DNA from: Neolewinella persica DSM 23188
Lineage (GTDB): Bacteria > Bacteroidota > Bacteroidia > Chitinophagales > Saprospiraceae
Direction of reading: 5' to 3'
DNA: 64,000 nt
NCBI RefSeq assembly: GCF_000373105.1
Contig: NZ_KB890469.1
Span: 47,981 to 111,980 of the forward strand
The notes beneath the pieces are model-generated. The model did not search any database, was not told where the DNA came from, and saw only the letters and a list, made by a program, of their open reading frames with translations. Below are positions 26,732 to 34,886 of this stretch, one piece after another; positions within the stretch are counted from its first letter, which is position 1; each line of letters opens with the position of its first letter. Both the position numbers and the translations under genes were made by a program.

Positions 26732-28141
26732 CTAAATTCCCATTTCCGCACGTGCGGCGTCCAGAATTTTACGGACTTCAGCTGCGTCAGCCCCTTGCGC
26801 ATATACTCGCAGTACGGGCTCCGTCCCGGAGGGCCGGACCATGAGCCAGCGGTCTTCCCCACCGAGGTAAAACTTACTGCCATCGAGGTGAGCCGCCTGG
26901 GTTACTTTGTAGGGGCCAATTTTGGTAAATGGTGCTTCTTTGGCCTGCTTTACGATTTCCCACTTGCGGTCGTTTTCTACGTGGACATCATCCCGGTCAC
27001 AATTGAAGCTACCAACCTTTGCGTAGAGCTCAGCTACGAGTTGCTTAAGTGATTTACCACTCTTGGCCATATATTCGGCAATCATCAGGCCGATCCAGAT
27101 GCCGTCCCGTTCGGGGATGTGGCCGGAAACCGCCAGTCCTCCGGATTCTTCACCACCAACGATCACTTCCCGTTCCGCCATAATCTCGGCGATGTATTTG
27201 AAGCCGATCTTGGTTACTTCGTATTTCAGGCCGTACATCCCGGCCAGTTGCTTCAGCTTGTCGGTTACGGAGAAGGTAATGACTACTTCACCCGTCCTGA
27301 TGCCTTTGTATTCATGCTGGTACATAAGAAGCAGAAGCAGGATGTGGTGGCTGTCCACAAACTTTCCGTCACCGTCAAAGAGACCGATTCGGTCAGCATC
27401 TCCATCATTAGCAATGCCCAGGGAGATCCTGGAGTCATTCTTTATGGTTTTCGCCAGCTCCGTAAGGTTCCGCCCGATTGGCTCAGGGGCCTGGCCGTTG
27501 AAGCCGGGGTTGATTTCGGAGTGAAGGTGAATGGCATCAGGCAGAAGTTTCTTCATCGCGCCCTGGCCGGCACCGTACATGGCGTCATAGGCAATTCCGA
27601 TGCCGCTGTTGCGGATCAGGTCCATGTCGAAGCCCTCGTTTACGTGGTCTAGGTAGATCTGCTCGAAGTCCATAACTTTTACCAGACCTTTTTCAACGAC
27701 TTCATTGTAAGAAGGAACGTCTTGCGGCACTGCATCTGGAATCAAATTCTCCACTGCTTCGACGTCGGATGGAATGGAAGGTCCGCCAAGCTTCGACTTT
27801 AGTTTGTAACCATTGTAACTCGGCGGGTTATGGCTGGCAGTGATGACGACACCGAGGTCAGCACCTGCTTTTACTACTCCCAGGCTGACCATTGGCGTAG
27901 AAATATAGCCGGGGGCCACCAGGCTGGTAATGCCGTGCTTACCCAATACCCGAGCAGTCGCCTCGGTAAACATTTTACCCCCGAAACGACAATCGTAACC
28001 AATAACGACTTTGCTACCTCCCTGCTGCTTTAGCCAGCGTGCCGTGCCTTCGGCTACGCGCATCACGTTGTCTACAGTGTATTCGCGGGCGATGATGGCG
28101 CGCCAGCCATCGGTGCCAAACTTAATGTTTACGGGGTTCAT
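26732..28141 (-). CDS. Phosphoglucomutase/phosphomannomutase family protein
   Basis: 469 residues of the alpha-D-phosphohexomutase superfamily, four domains in order. FGTDGWRAII opens domain 1. The phosphoserine loop is VVITASHNPPSYNGYK (active Ser in TASHN). The metal loop is GIANDGDADRIGLFD. The sugar-binding loop is GGEESGGL, and the phosphate-binding loop at the C-terminus is RPSGTEPVLRVY. It interconverts hexose 1- and 6-phosphates for glycan precursor supply; whether glucose, mannose or glucosamine is preferred is not clear. All catalytic residues are present. The start is the ATG at 28141. It is transcribed alone. Confidence 0.9.
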   Translation of the reverse strand: MNPVNIKFGTDGWRAIIAREYTVDNVMRVAEGTARWLKQQGGSKVVIGYDCRFGGKMFTEATARVLGKHGITSLVAPGYISTPMVSLGVVKAGADLGVVITASHNPPSYNGYKLKSKLGGPSIPSDVEAVENLIPDAVPQDVPSYNEVVEKGLVKVMDFEQIYLDHVNEGFDMDLIRNSGIGIAYDAMYGAGQGAMKKLLPDAIHLHSEINPGFNGQAPEPIGRNLTELAKTIKNDSRISLGIANDGDADRIGLFDGDGKFVDSHHILLLLLMYQHEYKGIRTGEVVITFSVTDKLKQLAGMYGLKYEVTKIGFKYIAEIMAEREVIVGGEESGGLAVSGHIPERDGIWIGLMIAEYMAKSGKSLKQLVAELYAKVGSFNCDRDDVHVENDRKWEIVKQAKEAPFTKIGPYKVTQAAHLDGSKFYLGGEDRWLMVRPSGTEPVLRVYAQGADAAEVRKILDAARAEMGI

Positions 28142-28297
28142 GCTTTTGGGTTGATGTACAGTTATTATCGTTTATTCAGCGGGCAAGGTCTGCAATATTG
28201 TTCGTAAAACTATACTGGTGGTACCCATAATTGATCAATCCGTCGAGCAATTTCTGATTCCCGGTCGGAAAACAACTAAGTGTTAAAGCCGGAATTT

Positions 28298-28305
28298 TAC
28301 CTTTG
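28298..28305 (+). promoter_or_regulatory. Candidate -7 box for the LysE-type gene
   Basis: TACCTTTG fits TAnnTTTG and lies just before the GTG at 28310. If used, the transcript would start at or very near that GTG. Confidence 0.3.
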
Positions 28306-28309
28306 CGGT

Positions 28310-28933
28310 GTGGAAATACTTAATGGATTTCTGGTCGGACTCAGCACAGGTATATTTATTACCTGGTTTCCAGGTATGCTAAACATGCAGGCCGTAGCTA
28401 CTTCCGTGCGTGCAGGACAGCATAAAGCCTTTAGCTTCTCGGGAGGTTTGGCTACCGTGATTGGTGCCCAAACTGCATTGGGCGTGCTATTTGCTGACCT
28501 GTTCACCCGTCACCCGGCGGTCATCTCCGGAATCAAGAGTTGGGCCATCCCCTTGTTTTTGGTATTAGCCGGAATTTTTACCTGGAAAGGCTACCGTGCG
28601 CGCGCAGCGCGCAAGGCGCACATCGAACGCCCGTATAAGGGTGGCCCGTTCTGGCGTGGTATGGTGATGAGCATGATGAACATCCTTAACATCCCTTTTA
28701 TTTTAGCTATTGCCGGTTGGCTGATTGGCGATGGGCTGCTCTCGCGCGCCTTCTTACCAAGGCTGGCCTATGTGCCCGGTACTGCACTGGGGGCCCTGGG
28801 CGTTTTTTTTCTCTATGTCCTGTCTGCCGATTGGATCAGCAGACACGCCGCGTACTTCACCCGGAATATCAACTTCTTTTTGGGAGGACTATTCGTTGTG
28901 CTGGCGGTGATCCAGGCGATTAGAATTGCCTGA
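28310..28933 (+). CDS. LysE-type amino-acid/metabolite exporter
   Basis: About 207 residues from the GTG at 28310; a GTG at 28280 would add 10 residues but would read through a possible promoter box. There are six predicted membrane segments in a 3+3 layout. The N-terminal GFLVGLSTGIFITWFPGMLN corresponds to the LysE/RhtB signature G-L-x-x-G-x-x-PGP, here with FPGM in place of PGP. The family exports amino acids such as lysine, threonine or homoserine; this member diverges at the signature, so substrate and even direction are uncertain. Convergent with murB, with 13 bp between the stop codons. Confidence 0.75.
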   Translation: MEILNGFLVGLSTGIFITWFPGMLNMQAVATSVRAGQHKAFSFSGGLATVIGAQTALGVLFADLFTRHPAVISGIKSWAIPLFLVLAGIFTWKGYRARAARKAHIERPYKGGPFWRGMVMSMMNILNIPFILAIAGWLIGDGLLSRAFLPRLAYVPGTALGALGVFFLYVLSADWISRHAAYFTRNINFFLGGLFVVLAVIQAIRIA

Positions 28934-28946
28934 GGCACGCCTGCAA

Positions 28947-30041
28947 TTAAGAATTACCGATCAACTGAACTTCCCGCTCCAGTTCCACCCCAAATTTAGC
29001 CTGCACTTCGTCCTGAATAAACTTGCTAAAGGCGATAATGTCTTGTCCCGAAGCGGCGCCATGGTTAACGAGGACCAGCGCTTGTTTGGCGTACGTCCCA
29101 ACATCACCGTGGCGAGCCCCTTTGAGGCCGGCGCGGTCGATCAGCCAGCCAGCGGGGAGTTTTACGTGGCCCTCGTCGATGGGGTAGGAGGGGATATCCT
29201 CGAAAGCTGCGAGAAGGCGATGATGGGTTGCGATGGAAACCACTGGATTTTTAAAGAAACTACCGCTGTTGCCCAGGAAAAACCAATCGGGAAGTTTAGA
29301 CCGGCGGATGTTGGTGACGGCCAGCGCTACGTCGGCCGGGCTGGGAGCGTCGATGGACAGGTGGGCCAGTTCGGCCTGGATCGCACCGTAGCCGGTCTTT
29401 AATTCTTGTTGGTCGTTGAGGCGAAAATCGACAGCAGTAATCAAAAAACGGCCAGGTTCCCGTTTGAAGCGACTGTCCCGATAGCCGAAGGCACAATCCT
29501 CCGGCAATAATGTGCGCGCACCGACGCCGTATTCCCAAACGTGAACGGCGGTGATGCACTCGGCGACCTCGGCACCGTAAGCACCGATGTTCTGAACCGG
29601 CGCGGCACCTACGGTGCCTGGAATAAGGATGAGGTTCTCAAGTCCGCACCAACCCCGGTCGAGGGTGTAACGGACAAATTGATTCCAGTCAACACCCGCA
29701 CCAACCCGTAGGAATACCGCCTCTCCGTCGGACGAATACTCGCGTCCGACGGCAGCCTGACTATTGGCCTTTGAGAGGGAAATCAGCCTGCTCTTCGAAC
29801 CTTTTGCTGCACCTGCGGCCCCGCCCAAAATTTCCACACCACCCAGCTGTACGTGGACCGTCAGACCGGGAACCTGCTCCAAAAGTACCATATTGCTGCC
29901 CCCGCCAAGTACCAGTTGCGGAGCTTGCCTGAACTCAGGACCGTCCAACTGACTGAGGTCCGTAAGGGCAAGGTACCGCTCCGCTACGGAGGGCAAATGG
30001 AACGTGTTGAGACGCGAAAGGGAAATATTATGCTGGATCAT
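28947..30041 (-). CDS. murB: UDP-N-acetylenolpyruvoylglucosamine reductase
   Basis: 364 residues. It reduces UDP-GlcNAc-enolpyruvate to UDP-MurNAc in peptidoglycan synthesis, using FAD and NADPH. Visible: NTFHLPSVAERYLAL at the N-terminus, FAD-binding VLGGGSNMVLLE, GLENLILIPGTVGAAPVQNIG, FGYRDSRFKR, and the catalytic Ser in GNSGSFFKNPVVS, with AGWLIDRAGLKG near the end. This is a type I MurB. It carries an extra stretch of about 30 residues (about 70-105, starting GGAAGAAKGSKS) between two N-terminal strands, and a 19-bp repeat element encodes the start of that insert. It begins 5 bp after the ABC exporter stop, so the two are one operon. Confidence 0.93.
   Translation of the reverse strand: MIQHNISLSRLNTFHLPSVAERYLALTDLSQLDGPEFRQAPQLVLGGGSNMVLLEQVPGLTVHVQLGGVEILGGAAGAAKGSKSRLISLSKANSQAAVGREYSSDGEAVFLRVGAGVDWNQFVRYTLDRGWCGLENLILIPGTVGAAPVQNIGAYGAEVAECITAVHVWEYGVGARTLLPEDCAFGYRDSRFKREPGRFLITAVDFRLNDQQELKTGYGAIQAELAHLSIDAPSPADVALAVTNIRRSKLPDWFFLGNSGSFFKNPVVSIATHHRLLAAFEDIPSYPIDEGHVKLPAGWLIDRAGLKGARHGDVGTYAKQALVLVNHGAASGQDIIAFSKFIQDEVQAKFGVELEREVQLIGNS
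29807..29825 (+). repeat. 19-bp GC-rich element, copy 7 (inside murB)
   Basis: CTGCACCTGCGGCCCCGCC, antisense, encoding GGAAGA at the front of an extra loop in MurB. Confidence 0.9.
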
Positions 30042-30046
30042 AGGGG

Positions 30047-31879
30047 TTAGTCGAGGCGCTGAAATTGTAGTCGGGCCAGGGCAGAATAAGCACCTCCCGG
30101 ACGGTCACTCAGCTCCTCGTGAGTACCGGTTTCTACGATGGTACCATTTTCGATAACGTATATCTGATCCACTTCGCGGATGGTGGCTAATCGGTGGGCA
30201 ATGATGATGCTGGTCCGGCCTTCCATCAGGCGATTCAACGCTTCCTGTACGACGCGTTCACTTTCGGCGTCCAGGCTACTGGTGGCTTCGTCGAGGAGTA
30301 ATATGGCCGGGTTTTTGAGGATGGCCCGGGCAATAGCTACACGTTGCCGTTGGCCACCGCTGAGCTGGATGCCCCGATCACCGACCAGGGTGTCGAAGCC
30401 TTCCGGGAAGTTTTCGATAAAGTCCAGCGCATTGGCTTTTTCGGCAGCATTCCGAATTGCTTCCTCACTGGCGTTCAGGGCGCCGTAGGCAATGTTTTCG
30501 CGAATCGTACCACCGAAAAGCAGCACTTCCTGGGGCACAAGTGCCAGGTCTTCACGGAATTGGTGCAGGTCGTAGTCTTCAATATTGCGGCCATCCACCG
30601 TGATACGGCCGTCGTTGAGCGGATAGAAGCGCAGGAGCAGCTTCATGATGGTTGACTTTCCGCTACCGCTGGCGCCAACGAGGGCAATCTTCTGCCCCGG
30701 CTCGATCTTGAGGTTGATTCCCTTCAGCACATTCACGTCGGGTCGGGTCGGGTAGTTAAAGCGGACGTTTTCGTAACGGATATTGCCTTGCAACTGTGGA
30801 ACGTTATGTGGCGCGGTCGCAGGTGCAGGGGAGGTGGAAGGAGCAGGGGAGGGAGTACCCTCAACCTCTTCGCTGTCGAGAATATCGACTACGCGGTCGG
30901 ATGCTCCAAGTGCGGAGACAATCTCGGTGTAAAAATTACCAAGGCTGGCAATGGACCCACCAATAAGGGCGGTAAATATGACAAAGCTGAACAGGTCGCC
31001 CACCGGAAGCGCATCCGCCTGCACCAGTAATACGGCGCGGTAAATGATGTAGAACAAGGCGCCGAACATTATGGTAACGATGAAGGCCGAAAACAGGCCC
31101 CGCGCACTGGCCGTCTTCAGTGAAATACGAATGGTCTCATCGATACTTCGGCTGTAACGCGCGAGTTCGAATTCTTCATTGGTATAAGCTTTTACGGTGT
31201 TTATGCTTTGGAGACTTTCCTCGACGATGATGTTGGACTGGGCCAACTGCTCTTGGCGGGCCTTGGTCATTTTGCGTACGTAACGACCGAAAAACATGGC
31301 AGCAATGACCACCACCGGAAAGATAGCCAGGCTAACCAGAGCGAGTTTCATCATTGTCGCCAAAATATAAACTATGGCTCCCGTCAGGATAATGAGCTGC
31401 CGCAGGAATTCCGCCAGGGTCAGGGAGAAGACACCCTGGATCTGGGTGATGTCGTTCGTAATCCGGCTGGTCAGTTCACCTACCCGGGTACGTTCGAAGA
31501 AGGGGATTTCAAGTCGTAGAATTTTCGCGTAGAGATCCTTCCGTAATGACCCCATAGCCTTTTCGCTTACTTCGGCCTGCAGACGAACCCGCAGGAAGCT
31601 AAGTGGTGCCTGAATGACCAGTAATATGGCAAGCAATGAGAAGATTTCCTTGATGGAAAGTTCATACTTTCCTTCTCCCCGGATCACATTAAGGGCTTCG
31701 CCCGGCAGTTGCATGATCACAAGGAAGACCAGGCTGCTCACCACAAGGATCACAAAGCTGAAGAGGAACTTCCACCGGTAGAGCCACACGTAATCAAAGA
31801 TTCGAAGAGAGCGATTGAATTTCTCTTTCTGTGATCGGTCGGAAACCGGACGTTCCGTTTTATCGTAAGTTTTAGCCAT
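30047..31879 (-). CDS. ABC exporter, fused permease and ATPase
   Basis: 610 residues: a six-helix transmembrane domain (residues about 25-320; the loop TRVGELTSRITNDITQIQGV is typical of MsbA/BmrA-type exporters) and a nucleotide-binding domain. Motifs: Walker A GASGSGKST (about 405), Q-loop VPQEVLLF, signature LSGGQRQRVAIARA, Walker B ILLLDEATSSLD and switch His IIIAHRLAT. It works as a dimer and exports lipids, drugs or peptides; the MsbA/LmrA type is most likely, substrate unknown. The linker between the domains is extended by a Pro/Ala/Ser-rich stretch (PSPAPSTSPAPATAP, about 343-357) that includes a 19-bp repeat element. First gene of an operon with murB. Confidence 0.92.
   Translation of the reverse strand: MAKTYDKTERPVSDRSQKEKFNRSLRIFDYVWLYRWKFLFSFVILVVSSLVFLVIMQLPGEALNVIRGEGKYELSIKEIFSLLAILLVIQAPLSFLRVRLQAEVSEKAMGSLRKDLYAKILRLEIPFFERTRVGELTSRITNDITQIQGVFSLTLAEFLRQLIILTGAIVYILATMMKLALVSLAIFPVVVIAAMFFGRYVRKMTKARQEQLAQSNIIVEESLQSINTVKAYTNEEFELARYSRSIDETIRISLKTASARGLFSAFIVTIMFGALFYIIYRAVLLVQADALPVGDLFSFVIFTALIGGSIASLGNFYTEIVSALGASDRVVDILDSEEVEGTPSPAPSTSPAPATAPHNVPQLQGNIRYENVRFNYPTRPDVNVLKGINLKIEPGQKIALVGASGSGKSTIMKLLLRFYPLNDGRITVDGRNIEDYDLHQFREDLALVPQEVLLFGGTIRENIAYGALNASEEAIRNAAEKANALDFIENFPEGFDTLVGDRGIQLSGGQRQRVAIARAILKNPAILLLDEATSSLDAESERVVQEALNRLMEGRTSIIIAHRLATIREVDQIYVIENGTIVETGTHEELSDRPGGAYSALARLQFQRLD
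30810..30828 (-). repeat. 19-bp GC-rich element, copy 8 (inside ABC exporter)
   Basis: CTGCACCTGCGACCGCGCC, sense, read as PAPATAP in the linker between membrane and ATPase domains, the same frame as copy 3. Confidence 0.9.
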
Positions 31880-31938
31880 AAGAAGTGCAAAGGAACGCTT
31901 AAGAATAGAAAATGAAGGGCTTCACACAATTTTTGCAC

Positions 31939-31946
31939 TAACTTTG
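31939..31946 (+). promoter_or_regulatory. Candidate -7 box for the beta-barrel gene
   Basis: TAACTTTG is an exact TAnnTTTG -7 box, 80 bp before the ATG at 32027. The -33 element is not clear. Confidence 0.4.
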
Positions 31947-32026
31947 TGCTTCCTATTACGAGAAAATTACACTTCTAACTGGGAATCACTGACTTGTTCC
32001 CAAACCAACCGAAATTATTGCACGCT

Positions 32027-32887
32027 ATGCGAACTCGTTTATCGCTTCTTTTTTTTACACTTTGCCTTTGTTTAGGCACAGTGTCCGTTCAGGCCCAGGG
32101 CCTTGAATTTGGTGTCAAAGCTGGTGTTTCCGTTTATAGCGGAGACCTTAGCCCAGGAGACTTTGGTCTTTTCATTGAAGACATGAATTTTGCAGGAGGA
32201 CTCTACCTCCGGTATCGACCTCAAATTCGATGGGGCATCCGGGTTAATGGTAACTTTGGCCGCATTAGTGCTGTCAAAGAAACTCAGGCGCCGGACGAAA
32301 GCGGTATTAACGTTCCGATTACCAGAAACTTCCGTTCGTCCATCACCGAATTCAACGCCGTTGCGGAATACGACCTTTTCTACATTGGTGATAAAGAAAG
32401 CAACTTCCTGGCGGGCTACATCTTCGGTGGCGTTGGTGTGTTGAGCTTTAATCCTGAATCAGAACTCGACGGTGTTTACACTGAGTTACAGCCACTACGG
32501 ACCGAAGCTCAGGGCAGCGGTGATCCCCGATATGATGCCACTCCTTACGAGCTGACCAGAGTTGTCGGCATTCTGGGCGGCGGTGTACGCGTTCGTTTTG
32601 CTGATCGCATCGTTATCGGCCTCGAACTTGGTGGCCGAAAAACGGGTACGGACTACCTTGATGATGTGTCTAACAACCAAGTGAACTACCTTGATGTGCT
32701 TAACGGACCAAACGGTGGCCTTGCCGCTCGTTTTTCTAATCCCGCAGTTCAGAACGTCGCTGAGGTCGGTGACCTAGAATACCGCCGTGGTGGCGAATAC
32801 GAGGATTACTACTTCGTTGGTAGTCTTACCGTTGGTATTTCCATTGGTGCGGCCGGAAGTAATAAATCGGGGTGCTACAAATTCTAA
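32027..32887 (+). CDS. DUF6089-like outer-membrane beta-barrel protein
   Basis: 286 residues from the ATG at 32027, chosen because the signal peptide begins there (MRTRLSLLFFTLCLCLGTVS, cut after QAQ). The mature protein begins GLEFGVKAGVSVYSGDL and runs as amphipathic strands with glycine/aromatic alternation (GLYLRYRPQIRWGIRVNGNF, FNAVAEYDLFYIGD, GGGVRVRFADRIVIGLELGG). This fits the DUF6089 family common in Saprospiria and Cytophagia, whose members are predicted 8-stranded outer-membrane barrels; no function is established. It is transcribed alone and followed by a strong terminator. Confidence 0.8.
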   Translation: MRTRLSLLFFTLCLCLGTVSVQAQGLEFGVKAGVSVYSGDLSPGDFGLFIEDMNFAGGLYLRYRPQIRWGIRVNGNFGRISAVKETQAPDESGINVPITRNFRSSITEFNAVAEYDLFYIGDKESNFLAGYIFGGVGVLSFNPESELDGVYTELQPLRTEAQGSGDPRYDATPYELTRVVGILGGGVRVRFADRIVIGLELGGRKTGTDYLDDVSNNQVNYLDVLNGPNGGLAARFSNPAVQNVAEVGDLEYRRGGEYEDYYFVGSLTVGISIGAAGSNKSGCYKF

Positions 32888-32913
32888 TCTTTAGGGAAAC
32901 CTACTGAGCAAAA

Positions 32914-32946
32914 CGGCCGCTCTCCTGGATGGGGGGCGGCCTTTTT
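32914..32946 (+). terminator. Rho-independent terminator
   Basis: GGCCGCTCTCC / GGGGGGCGGCC stem followed by TTTTT, 27 bp after the barrel-protein stop. Confidence 0.85.
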
Positions 32947-32970
32947 GATGTAGGGGTGAAGTAGACCACT

Positions 32971-33040
32971 AAGGCATTAAGAGTACAAAGCTCTACACTA
33001 ATGGTGGGGGTGAGGTAACCATTAGGGCCATTAAGAATTA
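32971..33040. repeat. Intergenic CTAAGG-type repeat, copy 3
   Basis: GACCACTAAGGCATTAAGAG, CTCTACACTAATGG, GTAACCATTAGGGCCATTAA: same order as the copies at 16951 and 23599. Confidence 0.7.
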
Positions 33041-33246
33041 TGGAGGAATCGGTGGCAGTACGGGCCTTACCTCTAAAACATTAGCCTTAAAGTGGCAGAG
33101 AATTTGGCTGACTTGAGATTGTCCTATCTGTGTTAATCTGCGTAATCAGTATTAATCGGTGATTCAGATCCCCTTTGTACCTTTTCTGTTAGAAAAGAAA
33201 CTCCGAGAAAAGGGGCCAACTAAAGAAAATTTCATACTGGAAGGCT

Positions 33247-34449
33247 TTATTCGCTCAATACCAACCGGGAGACAAAGAAGCCATCATAGCCCTCCACCTG
33301 CGGGAAGTAGGTGTGCTTGTGTTCCAATGTCCAGCCCTGACCAGCCTCGGAGGCCAGGAAGGCGGCGACCTGGTCGTCGTTCTCTCTTGGGAGTATGCTG
33401 CAGGTAGCGTAGACCATCTTGCCTCCGGGTTTGACCATTTTACTGTACCGTGAGATGATGTCGGCTTGTTCTACGACGACGCGGTCAAGGAAGTCCTGGC
33501 TAAGCTTCCATTTAGCGTCGGGATTACGACGGAGTACTCCCAGGCCAGAGCAGGGAACATCAAGCAACAACCGGTCGGCACGACCGGCCAAACGTTTAAC
33601 GACTTTAGAGGAAGTAATGGCCCGGGTCTCCAGGTTCGATACACCATTACGACGGGCGCGCTTTTTCAATTCCTGTAACTTCCAGTCATGGATGTCCAGA
33701 CTGAGTAATTGTCCCTTGTTTTCCATCAGAGCAGCCAGGTGAAGACTTTTTCCGCCTGCACCGGCGCACGCGTCAATGACGGTTTGACCGGGAGAGACTT
33801 CAAGCGTCAGGGCTGCTTGTTGGCTGCTGAAGTCCTGGACTTCAAAAAGGCCATCTTTGAAAGCCTTGGTCTTGAAGAGGTTTTGCCGTTCAGTGACGAG
33901 AAGTGCATCCTGGCCAATTTCTTCGGTTCCAACCTGGTCCTGTAGCAGAACTTGGGCGAGTTCAGCCGGTGTGGTTTTCAGCCGGTTGGCCCGTAGTACG
34001 ACGGGGGCCTGCTCGTTAAGTGCGGTTAGGGTAGGGGCCCAGAGGTCCTCCCCCAATTGATCTTCGCCGAGTTTGTCCAGCCAGTCCGGGATGCTTTCAC
34101 GCAGCGCGCGGACTTCTTTCGCTTCGCGCCACCGGGCTTTGAGTTCTTCTTCATTGAGGTCACTGAATTCTGTCCACTCCGGTAATTCCATTCCTTCCGA
34201 CATCAGGTGAACACCGATGAGTTGCCACCAGTCTTTTCGGCTTTTTGGCTTGGCACCGCCCAGCACGTGGCGTAGCAGCCGGTAATTTCGGACAACACCG
34301 TAGGTATGCTCGGCGATGAAGGCACGATCGTTGCTTCCGCGGCGCTTATCTGCTTTCAGGACCCGGGCGATTTCGCGGTCAGCGTATTTGTTTTCGCCGA
34401 AGATGTTGGCTAGGGCTTCGGCGATGGCTTCGATGTGGGAGGGATACAT
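33247..34449 (-). CDS. RsmB/NOP-family RNA cytosine-5 methyltransferase
   Basis: 400 residues. The N-terminal 150 are a helical NusB-like domain (LLRHVLGG, SRKDWWQLIGVHLM). The catalytic domain has the SAM-binding loop VIDACAGAGGKSLHLAALM, motif IV LLLDVPCSGLGVLRRNPDAK with one catalytic Cys, and motif VI VYATCSILPRENDDQV with the second Cys. The two-cysteine arrangement is that of m5C RNA methyltransferases of the RsmB/Sun/NOP2 family; 16S rRNA is the usual target. The length is close to E. coli RsmB (429). The start is the ATG at 34449. Transcribed alone, with an imperfect tandem repeat just upstream. Confidence 0.9.
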   Translation of the reverse strand: MYPSHIEAIAEALANIFGENKYADREIARVLKADKRRGSNDRAFIAEHTYGVVRNYRLLRHVLGGAKPKSRKDWWQLIGVHLMSEGMELPEWTEFSDLNEEELKARWREAKEVRALRESIPDWLDKLGEDQLGEDLWAPTLTALNEQAPVVLRANRLKTTPAELAQVLLQDQVGTEEIGQDALLVTERQNLFKTKAFKDGLFEVQDFSSQQAALTLEVSPGQTVIDACAGAGGKSLHLAALMENKGQLLSLDIHDWKLQELKKRARRNGVSNLETRAITSSKVVKRLAGRADRLLLDVPCSGLGVLRRNPDAKWKLSQDFLDRVVVEQADIISRYSKMVKPGGKMVYATCSILPRENDDQVAAFLASEAGQGWTLEHKHTYFPQVEGYDGFFVSRLVLSE

Positions 34450-34886
34450 GGGCGGGTAGTCAAGTAGTCAGATAGTCTAGTAGTCAGGTAGTCTAGTAGT
34501 AGCTACCGCAAGGAGGAGTTCGCAGAGGCCAAGTGGGCTAGCTCTCGATTGTCTGAATGAGGAGTGAGCGTTTGCGGAGGGCAAAGATAGCAGTGTTTTT
34601 GGGACAACAATGCTAAAAGTTGGTCGGGGAAAATGGGGGTTGGGGCACTTCACTTGTATGCTTCCTTGCTGTATTTGCTTTGGACACTCTATTATCTCAA
34701 CATTATCCCTTTACCTATATTCAAGCGGCGGCCTCGGTCAATAATCTCCTAACGCTCCTGGGTTAGCAAATTATCAACCTTACGTTTTGCTAGGAAAGTT
34801 GAAAATATGTACCTAATTACAGCGCAGTCCACTAGCCATAGTGAGGTAGTTAAGATAAGGAGAGTAAGCATTTCCCTCGTAAGATT
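34450..34886. other. Gap with tandem repeat and AT-rich stretch
   Basis: 34455-34503 is an imperfect tandem of GTAGTC / TAGTCAG words. From about 34600 the DNA turns AT-rich up to the caspase gene stop at 34887. No supported gene or terminator. Confidence 0.5.
34455..34503. repeat. Imperfect tandem repeat (TAGTCWAG)
   Basis: GTAGTCAAGTAGTCAGATAG followed by TCTAGTAGTCAGGTAGTCTAG: five to six units of about 8 bp. Confidence 0.7.

Larger units (their letters stand above)
32888..33246. other. Convergent gap with terminator and repeats
   Basis: After the terminator and a CTAAGG copy, 33121-33165 holds TATCTGTGTTAATCTGCGTA and AATCAGTATTAATCGG, another low-complexity intergenic word. No gene is visible. 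Confidence 0.5.

Noticed and set aside
33744-33770. CCTGCACCGGCGCACGCG in the RsmB-type gene
   Set aside because: Encodes the conserved SAM-binding loop DACAGAGG, so the similarity is set by the protein.
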